Origin: Spirosoma aureum
GTDB lineage: Bacteria; Bacteroidota; Bacteroidia; Cytophagales; Spirosomataceae
Direction: 5' to 3'
NCBI RefSeq assembly: GCF_011604685.1
Contig: NZ_CP050063.1
Location: 7,109,001 to 7,173,000 of the forward strand
DNA length: 64,000 bases
How positions within the stretch are numbered: the first letter of the stretch is position 1; each line of letters opens with the position of its first letter. Positions 17,800-25,775 of this stretch are shown here, in pieces. The notes beneath the pieces were generated by a model. The model had not been told where the DNA came from. It worked only from the letters and a program-made list of their open reading frames with translations, and ran no database searches. A program made the position numbers and the translations under genes.

Positions 17800-18147
17800 A
17801 TGAGGTCAATTGTGATTATTTTCTTTTTTTGCTTTTTTTTCTTTTCATGCGAAAAGAAAGATATTTTTCGTTCTGAAACGGATGAACGTTTTTCTATCAT
17901 AAAAGAGGATATTACCAGCATGCCACAAACTCCAATTAGTTTTTATTGGGAGCCTGCTTCATGGGATTCTCTCCAAACTAATCAAATTACTTCTTGTTCA
18001 ACTGAGGAAGTCCGTTTTGAGTATCCCTATATTATTGCAAACGGCGTTAAATTTCATGCATACTATTGGTCTCGTACACAGAACAAGTTAGTTGGGCATA
18101 ATCTTAAAGTAGACTTAATACTTATCGCTTTTAATCATGAGAAGTAA
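17800..18147 (+). CDS. small lipoprotein, tandem copy 1
   Basis: 115 aa from the ATG at 17800, chosen because it gives a lipoprotein signal: a very phenylalanine-rich core followed by FFSC. The mature part shows SETDERFSII, a proline-tryptophan segment, and VRFEYPYIIANGVKFHAYYWSRT. No known family recognised. The next gene encodes a clear paralogue (IIANGVKFHAYYW identical), so the pair arose by tandem duplication. AT-rich like its neighbours. Confidence 0.75.
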   Translation: MRSIVIIFFFCFFFFSCEKKDIFRSETDERFSIIKEDITSMPQTPISFYWEPASWDSLQTNQITSCSTEEVRFEYPYIIANGVKFHAYYWSRTQNKLVGHNLKVDLILIAFNHEK

Positions 18148-18235
18148 CTGAATTCACTCAGTATAACATACAATTATATTACCCTCTCTGAGTCTCGGTT
18201 CCGTTGTTCAAATAGCTGTAAAAATAACTAAACAA

Positions 18236-18580
18236 ATGAGAGCTTTTGTTATTATAATTTCCGTTCTTTTTTGTTTCTCATGCGAGAAACATGGCATATT
18301 CCAATCTGAAACTGATGAGCACTTTTTAATCATACAGGAAGAAATTAGAAATATGCCTGACATCCCCATCAATTTTTATTGGAAATTAAAAGATAAAGGA
18401 CAATTCGTTACCCCTCCAGTTACGACTTGCTTGACTTCTGAGGTACATTTTGAAAAGCCTTATATCATTGCGAACGGAGTAAAATTTCACGCCTACTACT
18501 GGACTCGGACGGAGAATAAGATAGATGCTCCTAACCGCTCTGTAAAATCTATGATTATAGCTTTTAATAAGGAGAAGTGA
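18236..18580 (+). CDS. small lipoprotein, tandem copy 2
   Basis: 114 aa, lipobox LFCFSC. Roughly half the residues match the preceding protein, with the same order of motifs: SETDEHFLII, MPDIPINFYW, VHFEKPYIIANGVKFHAYYWTRTENK and a terminal IIAFNKEK. Function unknown; outer membrane or inner membrane anchored. Downstream lies a truncated efflux protein gene, so the accessory patch ends here. Confidence 0.75.
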   Translation: MRAFVIIISVLFCFSCEKHGIFQSETDEHFLIIQEEIRNMPDIPINFYWKLKDKGQFVTPPVTTCLTSEVHFEKPYIIANGVKFHAYYWTRTENKIDAPNRSVKSMIIAFNKEK

Positions 18581-18770
18581 GAAATAACTTGAGCACCAAG
18601 CTAATCAAGTCACTATTAATCGAATTTTAACCTACATAGTTTCGTCATTCAGCGGCTAAAATTGCCGATTCACGCTGAAAAATCCCGGATTCCAAGACTT
18701 TCGTTTCCCGAAGTAACGGCCCGCGATGACTTTTGTGGCGTACCTAATGCCCATCAGGGCAGGACGCGTT

Positions 18771-19367
18771 ATGAAGGTTTTGACGAATTATGCTACCCAA
18801 TTTACAAAACTACTGGGCAATCGGCCCGATGTGCAGGAAGCCGAGTTTTCGTTCCGGAATACCTTCGAACTAACGAACGTTGCCCGTACCTATTTCTACC
18901 CCGCCCTCACCATTACAGGCACGGCTGGCTTTGCAACGGCGAACACCTTGACCTGGTTCTTTGCCGGAACGTTCTACGGCAGTCTGATTAGCGGACTGGC
19001 ACAACCTATTTTTAATCAGGGCATTAACCGTCAACGACTTAACCGAGCCGAAGCCGCTCCGTCAGAAGTCTTTTATACGAACGAGTCTACCCTGCTGAAA
19101 GCCGGGCAGGAAGTCTCCAACGCCTTGTATTCATACCAGATGGCGGTCGACAAAGCCAATGCCCGACAGCAACAATTGGCTGCTCTGCAAAAGGCGGTTT
19201 CGTTCACGAAAGAATTATTGACATACACCGCGAACACCAATTTCACCGATGTGCTAACCGCCGAGCAGAACCTTTTGGCGGCTCAACTCAACGGCGTCAA
19301 CGACCGATTGCAGCAACTCCAGGCGACCGTTGCCCTCTATCGGGCACTAGGAGGTGGCTGGCGATAA
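18771..19367 (+). pseudogene. C-terminal remnant of a NodT/TolC-type efflux outer membrane protein
   Basis: From about residue 10 the frame encodes LLGNRPDVQEAEFSFRNTFELTNVA and ARTYFYPALTITGTAGF, the characteristic mid-protein segment of RND efflux outer membrane lipoproteins, then continues to a normal C-terminus ending LYRALGGGWR. The N-terminal half (signal, lipobox, first coiled-coil repeat, roughly 250 residues) is absent, and upstream sequence shows no trace of it. No membrane fusion protein or RND pump gene is nearby. A trimeric channel cannot form from this half, so it is a gene remnant left by deletion or insertion of the AT-rich block. Confidence 0.85.
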
Positions 19368-19467
19368 GAAACAAAGCCAATTACACTCGCCTTAGCAACG
19401 CTGGTGTCAACGGCTGAGTACAGATGGGAAAATAATGCCGTGAATAAATTAAAATCCGTGTAAAATC

Positions 19468-20046
19468 ATGAAGAAATTACGAGTAATCTCCGTTATGAAA
19501 AATCTGCTGCTTGTGCTGGGCCTGATGGCTGGTACGAGTATGTATTCGACCAGTTACGCACAGGTAAATGTCAACATCAATATTGGCAGTCAGCCACTTT
19601 GGGGTCCTACTGGCTATGATTATGTCAATTACTACTACTTGCCAGACCTGGATATTTATTATTACGTTCCGCTTCAGCAGTGGATTTATTTTGACGGTAG
19701 ACGCTGGATTACCACGACTGTGCTCCCACCTCGCTACAGCCAGTACGATTTATACCGTCTGCACAAGGTTGTCATCAATGACAAACAGCCTTATTTACGT
19801 AACTCCGTTTATCGGTCCCAATATGCGTCATTTAAGGGTCGCTACGACCAGCAACCGATCCGCGACAGTCGTGATTCCAAGTATTTTGTGATCAACAACC
19901 ATCCGCTTCATAATCAGGCGGTTCGAGGAAATCGGCGAGGTAACGGTAATGCCCGCCCGGAACACGATAAGACGGGTCGATCCAATGGCGGTAATCCGCG
20001 TGGACGTGAGCATGGTCCGCAAGGCGCACCCCGCGGACCTCATTAA
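19468..20046 (+). CDS. secreted basic protein of unknown function
   Basis: 192 aa, or 183 aa from the second ATG at 19495 which gives a cleaner signal peptide (cleavage after SYAQ). The mature part begins with a tyrosine-rich segment (DYVNYYYLPDLDIYYYVP, WIYFDGRRW) and ends with about 60 residues rich in Arg, Gly, Asn and His. Similar secreted proteins are frequent in Bacteroidota but have no assigned role. A long hairpin follows the stop codon. Confidence 0.7.
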   Translation: MKKLRVISVMKNLLLVLGLMAGTSMYSTSYAQVNVNINIGSQPLWGPTGYDYVNYYYLPDLDIYYYVPLQQWIYFDGRRWITTTVLPPRYSQYDLYRLHKVVINDKQPYLRNSVYRSQYASFKGRYDQQPIRDSRDSKYFVINNHPLHNQAVRGNRRGNGNARPEHDKTGRSNGGNPRGREHGPQGAPRGPH

Positions 20047-20077
20047 GCTCTAATTACTTGTAATTGAGACCCCATTT

Positions 20078-20131
20078 CTGGGCGTCTGCCTGCTGGCCAA
20101 ATGTGGTTTTGGCCAGCAGGCAGACGCCCAG
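20078..20131. terminator. 24 bp perfect hairpin between convergent genes
   Basis: Bases 20078-20101 are the exact reverse complement of 20108-20131, around a 6 base loop. The stem is GC-rich. It lies between the secreted basic protein gene and the convergent end of the curli locus (stop at 20158) and probably ends both transcripts, although no long U run follows. Confidence 0.65.
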
Positions 20132-20157
20132 ACTATACGTTAGTCGTGTGAGCTATA

Positions 20158-21666
20158 TTATCGCCAGTAGGGCATTTCTGCGACATTGATCAGTGATGCT
20201 CGATTTTGACCAGTTTGTCCATTAAAATCGACCGTTGTTACTGTCGCTTCACCGGTTCCGGTATTGCTAACATTGGTGAATATTATTTTGGCACCGTTTG
20301 GCGAGAAATGGGGTTCCAGATCATTCGTTCCGGCTGGTTTGTTTGTTTTGGTATCGGTTCCCAAAGCCATCACATCCTGGGGTTGCTTCTCGCCAAGCGT
20401 CAGCAAAGCGATCAACGCATTCAATTGACGCCCCTGCGAATTCTGATAAGGAATTTTGTCATACGAAAAGAGGATCTTTTCACCGGTAATCGAAAAAACC
20501 GGATTTCCGACGCGGCCGCCTACCCGAGTCCATACCGTTGAGGTGTCTTTACCCGAGGCCGCCATCAATACAAACCGATTGTCATAAACGCTGGAGCCAG
20601 TCGTTCGTGCGATAATTCGGTCGCCCTGCATTGTCCAGTCGCACCCAGCGAAGAATCGCCCGGCGGGGGCCTGCGAAACCAGTCGTAAGCCATTGCCCGA
20701 ACCGTCGGCCTGCACCGCGTACAGCTTGTTGTTGCTTGGGTAGAGCAACTGCGTCCCGTCGGGCGACCAGCAGAATGACAAGTCCGTGGGCATCAGGCCC
20801 GACACAGGCACGCTTGTAGCCCGGCGTAAGTTGCTGCCATCATAATTCATGACAAAGAGGTGTAAATCAGTCTCGGCATTGGAAATGAAGGCGATCTGTT
20901 TCCGGTTGGGACTGACCACGGGTCGCCAGTTGCTGCCAGAGTGAGTAAGCTGAATGCAGCTTATCCCGTCTGAAGAAGCAAAAATCTGATAACGACCCTC
21001 TACACGCCGGGCAAACACGTAGGCGACATCAGGAAACGAATTTGTCCGAAAACTCCACGTTTTACCGGTTACTGAATTCACCCCATCCGAAACGGTTACC
21101 TGCCAATAATACGTGGTTCCATAATCCAGCCCCTTCAGCACGAGCGAATCGGCAGTAAGACCTGTAGCCGTTTGCGTAGGTACCATACTTCCTTCACGCG
21201 TTATGGCAACATCGTAGGTAAGTGGATCTTTATTCGGATCGGTGGACTTCCACTTTAAAACGGTTGTGGTCGATACCGAGCTAGTCCCTGTTGTTGGATT
21301 AAGTAGAGCAGGTTCTGTAGGAAGTGGATTTTCGTTCACGATATACATTACCGTGGCCGTTCCATAATTACCACCTACTTCAACCGTCGTTAGTTCATCG
21401 CGAAATGCCTCTTTGGTGGCCTGTAAGGTGTATTTGCCCGCCAGAACCGTATCAAAGCGAAACCGGCCGGTTGTGTCTGTCTGTACGGTTCTACCCGACG
21501 GATTCAGGCGAACGGATGCTTTATGAACGGGATTACCATCCTTCTTGCGCAGGATCTGACCGCTGATAGACCCATATTGTAGCGGCTCTACGTAAATCTC
21601 TTCATTGCAGCCCCAAATAGTGGTTAGCAGCAGAATCAGGACAATAAAATTGTGTAAACGTTTCAT
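20158..21666 (-). CDS. lipoprotein with carboxypeptidase-like, FN3 and PD40 propeller domains
   Basis: 502 aa. Lipobox TTIWGC (Cys at about 20). A CarboxypepD_reg-like sandwich at about 30-105 (GSISGQILRKKDGNPVHKASV, GRFRFDTVLAGKYTLQA) is followed by an FN3-like domain (about 115-210, LTYDVAI, YYWQVTVSDG) and a TolB/WD40-like PD40 propeller (about 215-500; RPVVSPNRKQIAFIS, FCWSPDGTQLLY, PHFSPNGAKIIF). It starts 34 bp after the csgG stop and is the last gene of the curli locus, suggesting a surface role linked to fibre assembly or anchoring, which is inference. Confidence 0.85.
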   Translation of the reverse strand: MKRLHNFIVLILLLTTIWGCNEEIYVEPLQYGSISGQILRKKDGNPVHKASVRLNPSGRTVQTDTTGRFRFDTVLAGKYTLQATKEAFRDELTTVEVGGNYGTATVMYIVNENPLPTEPALLNPTTGTSSVSTTTVLKWKSTDPNKDPLTYDVAITREGSMVPTQTATGLTADSLVLKGLDYGTTYYWQVTVSDGVNSVTGKTWSFRTNSFPDVAYVFARRVEGRYQIFASSDGISCIQLTHSGSNWRPVVSPNRKQIAFISNAETDLHLFVMNYDGSNLRRATSVPVSGLMPTDLSFCWSPDGTQLLYPSNNKLYAVQADGSGNGLRLVSQAPAGRFFAGCDWTMQGDRIIARTTGSSVYDNRFVLMAASGKDTSTVWTRVGGRVGNPVFSITGEKILFSYDKIPYQNSQGRQLNALIALLTLGEKQPQDVMALGTDTKTNKPAGTNDLEPHFSPNGAKIIFTNVSNTGTGEATVTTVDFNGQTGQNRASLINVAEMPYWR

Positions 21667-21700
21667 GACTTTGGTTGATCAGTTTAGCGGAGAAGTATTT

Positions 21701-23116
21701 TTATCGATGAAGAGGAGCAGGACGCCGAACGGAGCGCCCGAGGTAGAAAGACAGACCAACGGAGCCACGCAGATAATAGTCTCTGTGGTTTCCAGCCATG
21801 ATTCCGTCCAGCGCATCGGTCATGGGTTGCTGATAATCCAGCGTCGTTCGAAGGCCAAATACGTGGTTGATGGCATATTCGGTGCCGATCCCGCCATTCA
21901 GCAAAATGTACTGTTTGCCACCGATATCGACCGGCGAACTTCCAGTACGGCATCCGATAACGCCGATGCCTGCAAAGACGAGTGGCGTAATTCGCCGGAA
22001 AGGCAGGGATCGATAAATGAGATTGCCCTGGAGGGTACTAACCGGGCAACTGAATTTCTGATCACTGGCGAGCGTTCCAACGCTCGCATTAACCTGAATA
22101 CCAAAGGAGTTGGACAGATAAACGTCGGCGGTTAGACCATAGCCCGTCCGGATTCCGTGGGTGGCAAAATCACCATAATACCGCCAGACCGATGCGTAAG
22201 GCTGAACCGTCAATCGGGATGGTTCAACGGTATTACGCGCTCCGTGGATGTCGGTTTGGCTCATTTCGGTTTTCTCTCGGGCATAAGCCGACAGTGCATT
22301 CTGAGCCTGCTCAGCACCTTTTTCGTCAACCGTCCACAGATTATCCTTGATGCCTTCCAGAACAAGTGACTGAACTGCTTTTTCGATGGCTTCCGTGACG
22401 GCCATCTGGGCAGGTTCGTTCGTGGCATAGCCGGTTTCAACTTCGAGCAGGCGTTTGAAACTCACATACCGGAATGTTCCGGCATCAATCGCCTGCGATA
22501 GAATGGTTTTGGATGTATAGACCGTTTTAAGAATCTTACCCGATTTGGTAGCTACAGCCCGCAAATAAACCGTTACCCGATCCTGACGATACTGGCTGGA
22601 ACCGCCGGTGCCAAAGAAGCGCAGACCCGCTCCGCCGGTAATCGTATTGGCATCGTAGGAAACAATGCCGCCTTCCAGAATAACCCCCGCAAACAACAGG
22701 GGAGGCAGATTTTCGGCTTCGCTCTTATACTGCGACAGGCTGGAACGGATAATTTTACGCTCGTTCAGCAGATTGCTGACGTTCTCGCGCTCGATTGGCA
22801 CGAACCAGCCACTTTCTTCCAGCGCCTTCAGCAAAATATTGGTGGTTCCCTGCGAGACAGCTGTCGAAAAACCAGAGCCTGTTTCGGTCTGTTTGTACTG
22901 ACCCGTCTGATCCCGAAATTTATAAACGGCGGCTACTATTTTCTCGTGGGGAGCGGGCAGATTTCGTAGTTCGGCCGTAATCGAGGTTTCTTCACCTAAG
23001 CGGGCCGATTGAGTACGTGTTGGCTGGTGGAAGTAAGCACTGCAACCGGCTAGCAGCCACATAAAACTACTGGCTATCAGCAGTATGGCACCAATTCTTA
23101 ATCCTGAATGAAACAT
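21701..23116 (-). CDS. csgG: CsgG-like curli secretion channel with C-terminal barrel-like extension
   Basis: 471 aa from the ATG at 23116, chosen because it gives a lipoprotein signal with lipobox LLAGC (Cys25); longer frames lack one. The CsgG domain (about 40-290) shows PAPHEKIVAAVYKFRDQTGQYK, SQGTTNILLKALEESGWFVPIERENVSNLLNERKIIR split over the region, and GGIVSYDANTITGGAG. The nonameric pore exports curlin subunits. About 170 residues remain after the usual end, from VQPYASVWRYYGDF to the C-terminus, with alternating hydrophobic strands ending YYLRGSVGLSFYLG, like a small outer membrane barrel. Confidence 0.92.
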   Translation of the reverse strand: MFHSGLRIGAILLIASSFMWLLAGCSAYFHQPTRTQSARLGEETSITAELRNLPAPHEKIVAAVYKFRDQTGQYKQTETGSGFSTAVSQGTTNILLKALEESGWFVPIERENVSNLLNERKIIRSSLSQYKSEAENLPPLLFAGVILEGGIVSYDANTITGGAGLRFFGTGGSSQYRQDRVTVYLRAVATKSGKILKTVYTSKTILSQAIDAGTFRYVSFKRLLEVETGYATNEPAQMAVTEAIEKAVQSLVLEGIKDNLWTVDEKGAEQAQNALSAYAREKTEMSQTDIHGARNTVEPSRLTVQPYASVWRYYGDFATHGIRTGYGLTADVYLSNSFGIQVNASVGTLASDQKFSCPVSTLQGNLIYRSLPFRRITPLVFAGIGVIGCRTGSSPVDIGGKQYILLNGGIGTEYAINHVFGLRTTLDYQQPMTDALDGIMAGNHRDYYLRGSVGLSFYLGRSVRRPAPLHR

Positions 23117-23156
23117 GGCGAATGAGGTTAATGGTTGATCGATGAGGTGAGGAAAT

Positions 23157-23591
23157 TCATAAATAAGGCACTGTGATGGAGCTTTCTCCGCCTTTGCCAT
23201 CCGTAATTCGAATGATAACTCCCTCAGCGGCATTGCTGATGACCACATTCATATCGCCGAAGGTGAAGCTGCCTTCTTTGAGTCCGTCTTCGCCGAATTG
23301 CTTATTGAGAATGTTTTGCGACAATCGGCTAAGCAACTGCCGTTGCAGATTGTCCGAAAAACTCTGGAGCGACGAGCTGTTGGAAAGCCCATTCAGGCCA
23401 CTTGCCGATGAGGAGCTTTTGGCCGCAGGGTCTTTATGCGTATCCTGTGCCTGCGCGGAGCTAAGCATCCACTGGTAGTTGAATGTATTTCCGCCAAAAG
23501 CCGGATTATTGGGATGGTAGACAAGCCCCTGTGCCCGAAGTTGATTTAGCCCTGCCAGAAGCAGCAGTCCGATGGTGAATAACTTTTTCAT
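23157..23591 (-). CDS. csgF: curli assembly factor CsgF
   Basis: 144 aa from the ATG at 23591. After the signal peptide (LNQLRAQ) comes the CsgF signature QGLVYHPNNPAFGGNTFNYQ followed by WMLSSAQAQ, the part that inserts into the CsgG pore, then a Ser-rich linker and a C-terminal domain. CsgF caps CsgG and couples secretion to nucleation at the surface. The gene stands 41 bp upstream of csgG and 151 bp after csgE; that gap holds a terminator and a motif shared with the csgA upstream region, so csgF probably starts a second transcript. Confidence 0.94.
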   Translation of the reverse strand: MKKLFTIGLLLLAGLNQLRAQGLVYHPNNPAFGGNTFNYQWMLSSAQAQDTHKDPAAKSSSSASGLNGLSNSSSLQSFSDNLQRQLLSRLSQNILNKQFGEDGLKEGSFTFGDMNVVISNAAEGVIIRITDGKGGESSITVPYL

Positions 23592-23621
23592 ATACAATCA
23601 GAAGTAAAAGGTGTTCTGATT

Positions 23622-23660
23622 GTATATCGCAAAGAATCGGAAAGGTTAACAGTCGCAGAA
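23622..23660 (-). promoter_or_regulatory. csgF upstream motif shared with csgA
   Basis: On the minus strand this reads TTCTGCGACTGTTAACCTT, then 11-12 variable bases, then TTTGCGATATAC. The segment before the first curlin gene (26797-26833) has the same outer blocks at nearly the same spacing, and AAGGTGxxCTGATT (plus strand) lies on the start-codon side in both. It is about 31 bp from the csgF ATG. It could be an ECF-type promoter or an activator site. Confidence 0.6.
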
Positions 23661-23680
23661 GCAGCTAACAAAAAAATAAA

Positions 23681-23720
23681 GCGTAGCCCGGAAAGCCTGA
23701 ACAGACTTCCTGAGCTACGC
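23681..23720 (-). terminator. intrinsic terminator after csgE
   Basis: Arms 23681-23695 and 23706-23720 form a 15 bp stem on the minus-strand transcript; two of three imperfect positions become G-U pairs only in the minus-strand RNA. It is followed in that direction by TTTATTTTTTT. It therefore ends the csgA-csgE transcript about 20 bp beyond the csgE stop. Confidence 0.8.
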
Positions 23721-23742
23721 CCAAATAATGAATTGTTACTTG

Positions 23743-24237
23743 CTAATGCACTCCTGAACCTTTCTGGTCTTTACTGCCAAGCTGCTGTTGTGTTTCCTGA
23801 TAACTGACCAGATATTGCCGCACAGTATTCAGAGCGTACTGAGCATCTGACTCCAGCAAATCATAGCGGGCCTGCACAAATTGCTGCCAGACAGGCTCAT
23901 CGTCGATACTGATAAGAATCTGGTTGGCGGTTCCGGGTGAAGGTATTTCTTCGATCATGATGACCACATCGACGGATGGAACAACCGAAGTCAATCGGCG
24001 TTGTTGAGTCGTATCGGCTTGGGTTGGCAACGCGGTCCAATACTTGTAGAACAGATCGTAAAAATCCTTGCCGACCTTGGTGCGTGAATTATCGAGGATC
24101 AGGCTGGTACCGCCAGTTTCGCTCAGCGAACATTCCGTCAATTTCCCGTCCAGGTCAAACTCGTCGCCAGAATCCGGATCTTGTGCACGCGCCAGAAAAG
24201 GGCTTACTGCCAGAAGAAGTACGAATAGCGTTTTCAT
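23743..24237 (-). CDS. csgE: curli assembly factor CsgE
   Basis: 164 aa. Signal peptide ending FLARAQ, then the CsgE domain: LILDNSRTKVGKDFYDLFY with the tryptophan-containing YWTALP, a central VDVVIMIEEIPSPGTANQI stretch and DDEPVWQQFVQARYD, followed by a helical tail. CsgE caps the periplasmic side of CsgG and gives substrate specificity. It starts 2 bp after the CsgB-like gene stop, so the two are one operon; a terminator lies after it. Confidence 0.93.
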   Translation of the reverse strand: MKTLFVLLLAVSPFLARAQDPDSGDEFDLDGKLTECSLSETGGTSLILDNSRTKVGKDFYDLFYKYWTALPTQADTTQQRRLTSVVPSVDVVIMIEEIPSPGTANQILISIDDEPVWQQFVQARYDLLESDAQYALNTVRQYLVSYQETQQQLGSKDQKGSGVH

Positions 24238-24239
24238 GA

Positions 24240-24683
24240 TTAGAAATTATTTTTGATAAGGAGCTGCATACCTCCGTTCTGTTCAATCCGCATCGGCACC
24301 CCCAGTGCTGGTATATTGCCCTCCTGCATCAATTGGTTGTTGTTACCCCGCTGAATCACCTCCAACTGGCCGTTAGTTTGCCGCGACCGCCATTGTGCGG
24401 CATTATTATCGCCCTGTTGAACGAAGGAATATTGATTGTCGGAGCCAGAAATTGCTACATCCAGTACATTATTGGAGCCTTGTTGAACCAGATTAGCGGC
24501 ATTGCCTCTCCCCGTTTCCTGGTAGTGTAGTTGGTTCAATTGCCCCGTTTGCACAAGAGCAATTTCGCCGGAAGTCAGTCCCATTCTATTCCGTTCATTC
24601 GGGGGTTGTCGGTAATACACCTCCGACTGAGCTGAAGTGGCCAGTGGCAGACCAACTAACAGCATAACAACAAGTCGTATCAT
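24240..24683 (-). CDS. csgB: CsgB-like minor curlin
   Basis: 147 aa from the ATG at 24683 (MIRLVV), which gives a normal signal peptide ending TSAQ. The mature protein has about five imperfect curlin repeats of about 22 residues with the usual Q-x-G-x-x-N pattern (VQTGQLNQLHYQETGRGN, LVQQGSNNVL, FVQQGDNNAA, VIQRGNNNQLMQEG). Its short length, imperfect repeats and divergent C-terminus (RIEQNGGMQLLIKNNF) fit a nucleator role like CsgB rather than the main fibre subunit; that assignment is inferred. Confidence 0.85.
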   Translation of the reverse strand: MIRLVVMLLVGLPLATSAQSEVYYRQPPNERNRMGLTSGEIALVQTGQLNQLHYQETGRGNAANLVQQGSNNVLDVAISGSDNQYSFVQQGDNNAAQWRSRQTNGQLEVIQRGNNNQLMQEGNIPALGVPMRIEQNGGMQLLIKNNF

Positions 24684-24755
24684 GGCGATTGTAGATTGGA
24701 TGGAAAGATGCGTTATCCAGTCCGCAATCAACCTTGCGGACTGGATGGGCAAAGC

Positions 24756-25718
24756 TTAATAGGAAGTCTGTGTTACCGTTGCCGTGTTGTTATTGCCCGA
24801 CTGCCCAAAGCGGAGCGTGTTGCCATCGCCGGCTTGAGTAAGCGAAAATGAGTTTCCATATCCTTGCTGGAGGGCACCAAAGTAGCGGATACGGTAACGA
24901 ACGTTAGGATCTCGTTCCAGATCGGACAACGTATTGTCGTTTCCTTCCTGCATTACTGAGGCCGTATTGACGGAACCAACCTGCGAAAGCTGTGCGTCGT
25001 TATTCGAACCGATCTGGCTTATGCTTCCGCGATTATAACTGCCATCGTTAGACGAAATCAGGCCGATATTGTTATCGCCACTCTGGGCGAGGCTGATCTG
25101 ATTTCGATCACTACTCGAAGCAGTGGCATACCCTCTATTTCCGTCGCCGGTCTGGCTAAGGCTGATCTGGTTCCGATCACTGCTCAGGGCATAAGCCGTG
25201 CCCGTATTGGCATCGCCGGTCTGGCTGATACTGATCAGGTTATGCGTACTATGATACGATGAATAAGCCTCGCCCGTATTGCCGCTTCCCGTTTGTGTTA
25301 ACCCAATCTGATTGTCGTCACTATGGTCGGTTGAATATGCCAGACCTGTATTGCGATCGCCCGCCTGAGTTAGCCTAACCTGGTTGTGATCGCTGCGAAA
25401 TGTTGAGAAAGTAATGCCCATATTGTCATTACCCGTTTGCGAAATGGTGGTTTCATTTACGTAATGATCGGCTTGAACAAGCGCGTTGTTTCTACTGCCA
25501 ACAATCGAAATGCCCCCACTGAGATAGTCTCCTGATTGCTCGAAAGATGCGTAGTTATTATCCCCTGCTACTGAAACAGTACCTGTATTTGTTCGGCCCT
25601 GCTGGGTCGCCAGCGCATTGTTTCCACTACCCGACTGGCTAAGTGACAAGGTGTTTGGTTGTGCATGAGCAGCACTCAGTGATGCAATTGCCCATACCGA
25701 TACTATGAGTTTTTTCAT
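24756..25718 (-). CDS. csgA: major curlin-repeat protein, copy 2
   Basis: 320 aa from the ATG at 25718 (MKKLIVS), signal peptide ending AHAQ. The mature protein is built of about a dozen curlin repeats of 22-26 residues, with the pattern N-x-I-x-L-x-Q-x-G-D-x-N; central units carry an S-S-D-R-N linker (QISLSQTGDGN, QISLAQSGDNN, ISISQTGDAN). E. coli CsgA has only five repeats in 151 residues. The last ~27 residues are nearly the same as in the adjacent paralogue. Expected to be an amyloid fibre subunit exported through CsgG. The csgA label marks the family, not strict orthology. Confidence 0.88.
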   Translation of the reverse strand: MKKLIVSVWAIASLSAAHAQPNTLSLSQSGSGNNALATQQGRTNTGTVSVAGDNNYASFEQSGDYLSGGISIVGSRNNALVQADHYVNETTISQTGNDNMGITFSTFRSDHNQVRLTQAGDRNTGLAYSTDHSDDNQIGLTQTGSGNTGEAYSSYHSTHNLISISQTGDANTGTAYALSSDRNQISLSQTGDGNRGYATASSSDRNQISLAQSGDNNIGLISSNDGSYNRGSISQIGSNNDAQLSQVGSVNTASVMQEGNDNTLSDLERDPNVRYRIRYFGALQQGYGNSFSLTQAGDGNTLRFGQSGNNNTATVTQTSY

Positions 25719-25775
25719 GATTGATAAAAAATTGAGCGTGACTGGATATAGAATGGCCTCGTATATACTCACCGT

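Noticed and set aside
18662..18991. Frame encoding 109 residues overlapping the efflux remnant
   Set aside because: Its translation has no similarity to efflux proteins or other families, while the overlapping frame carries the NodT signature.
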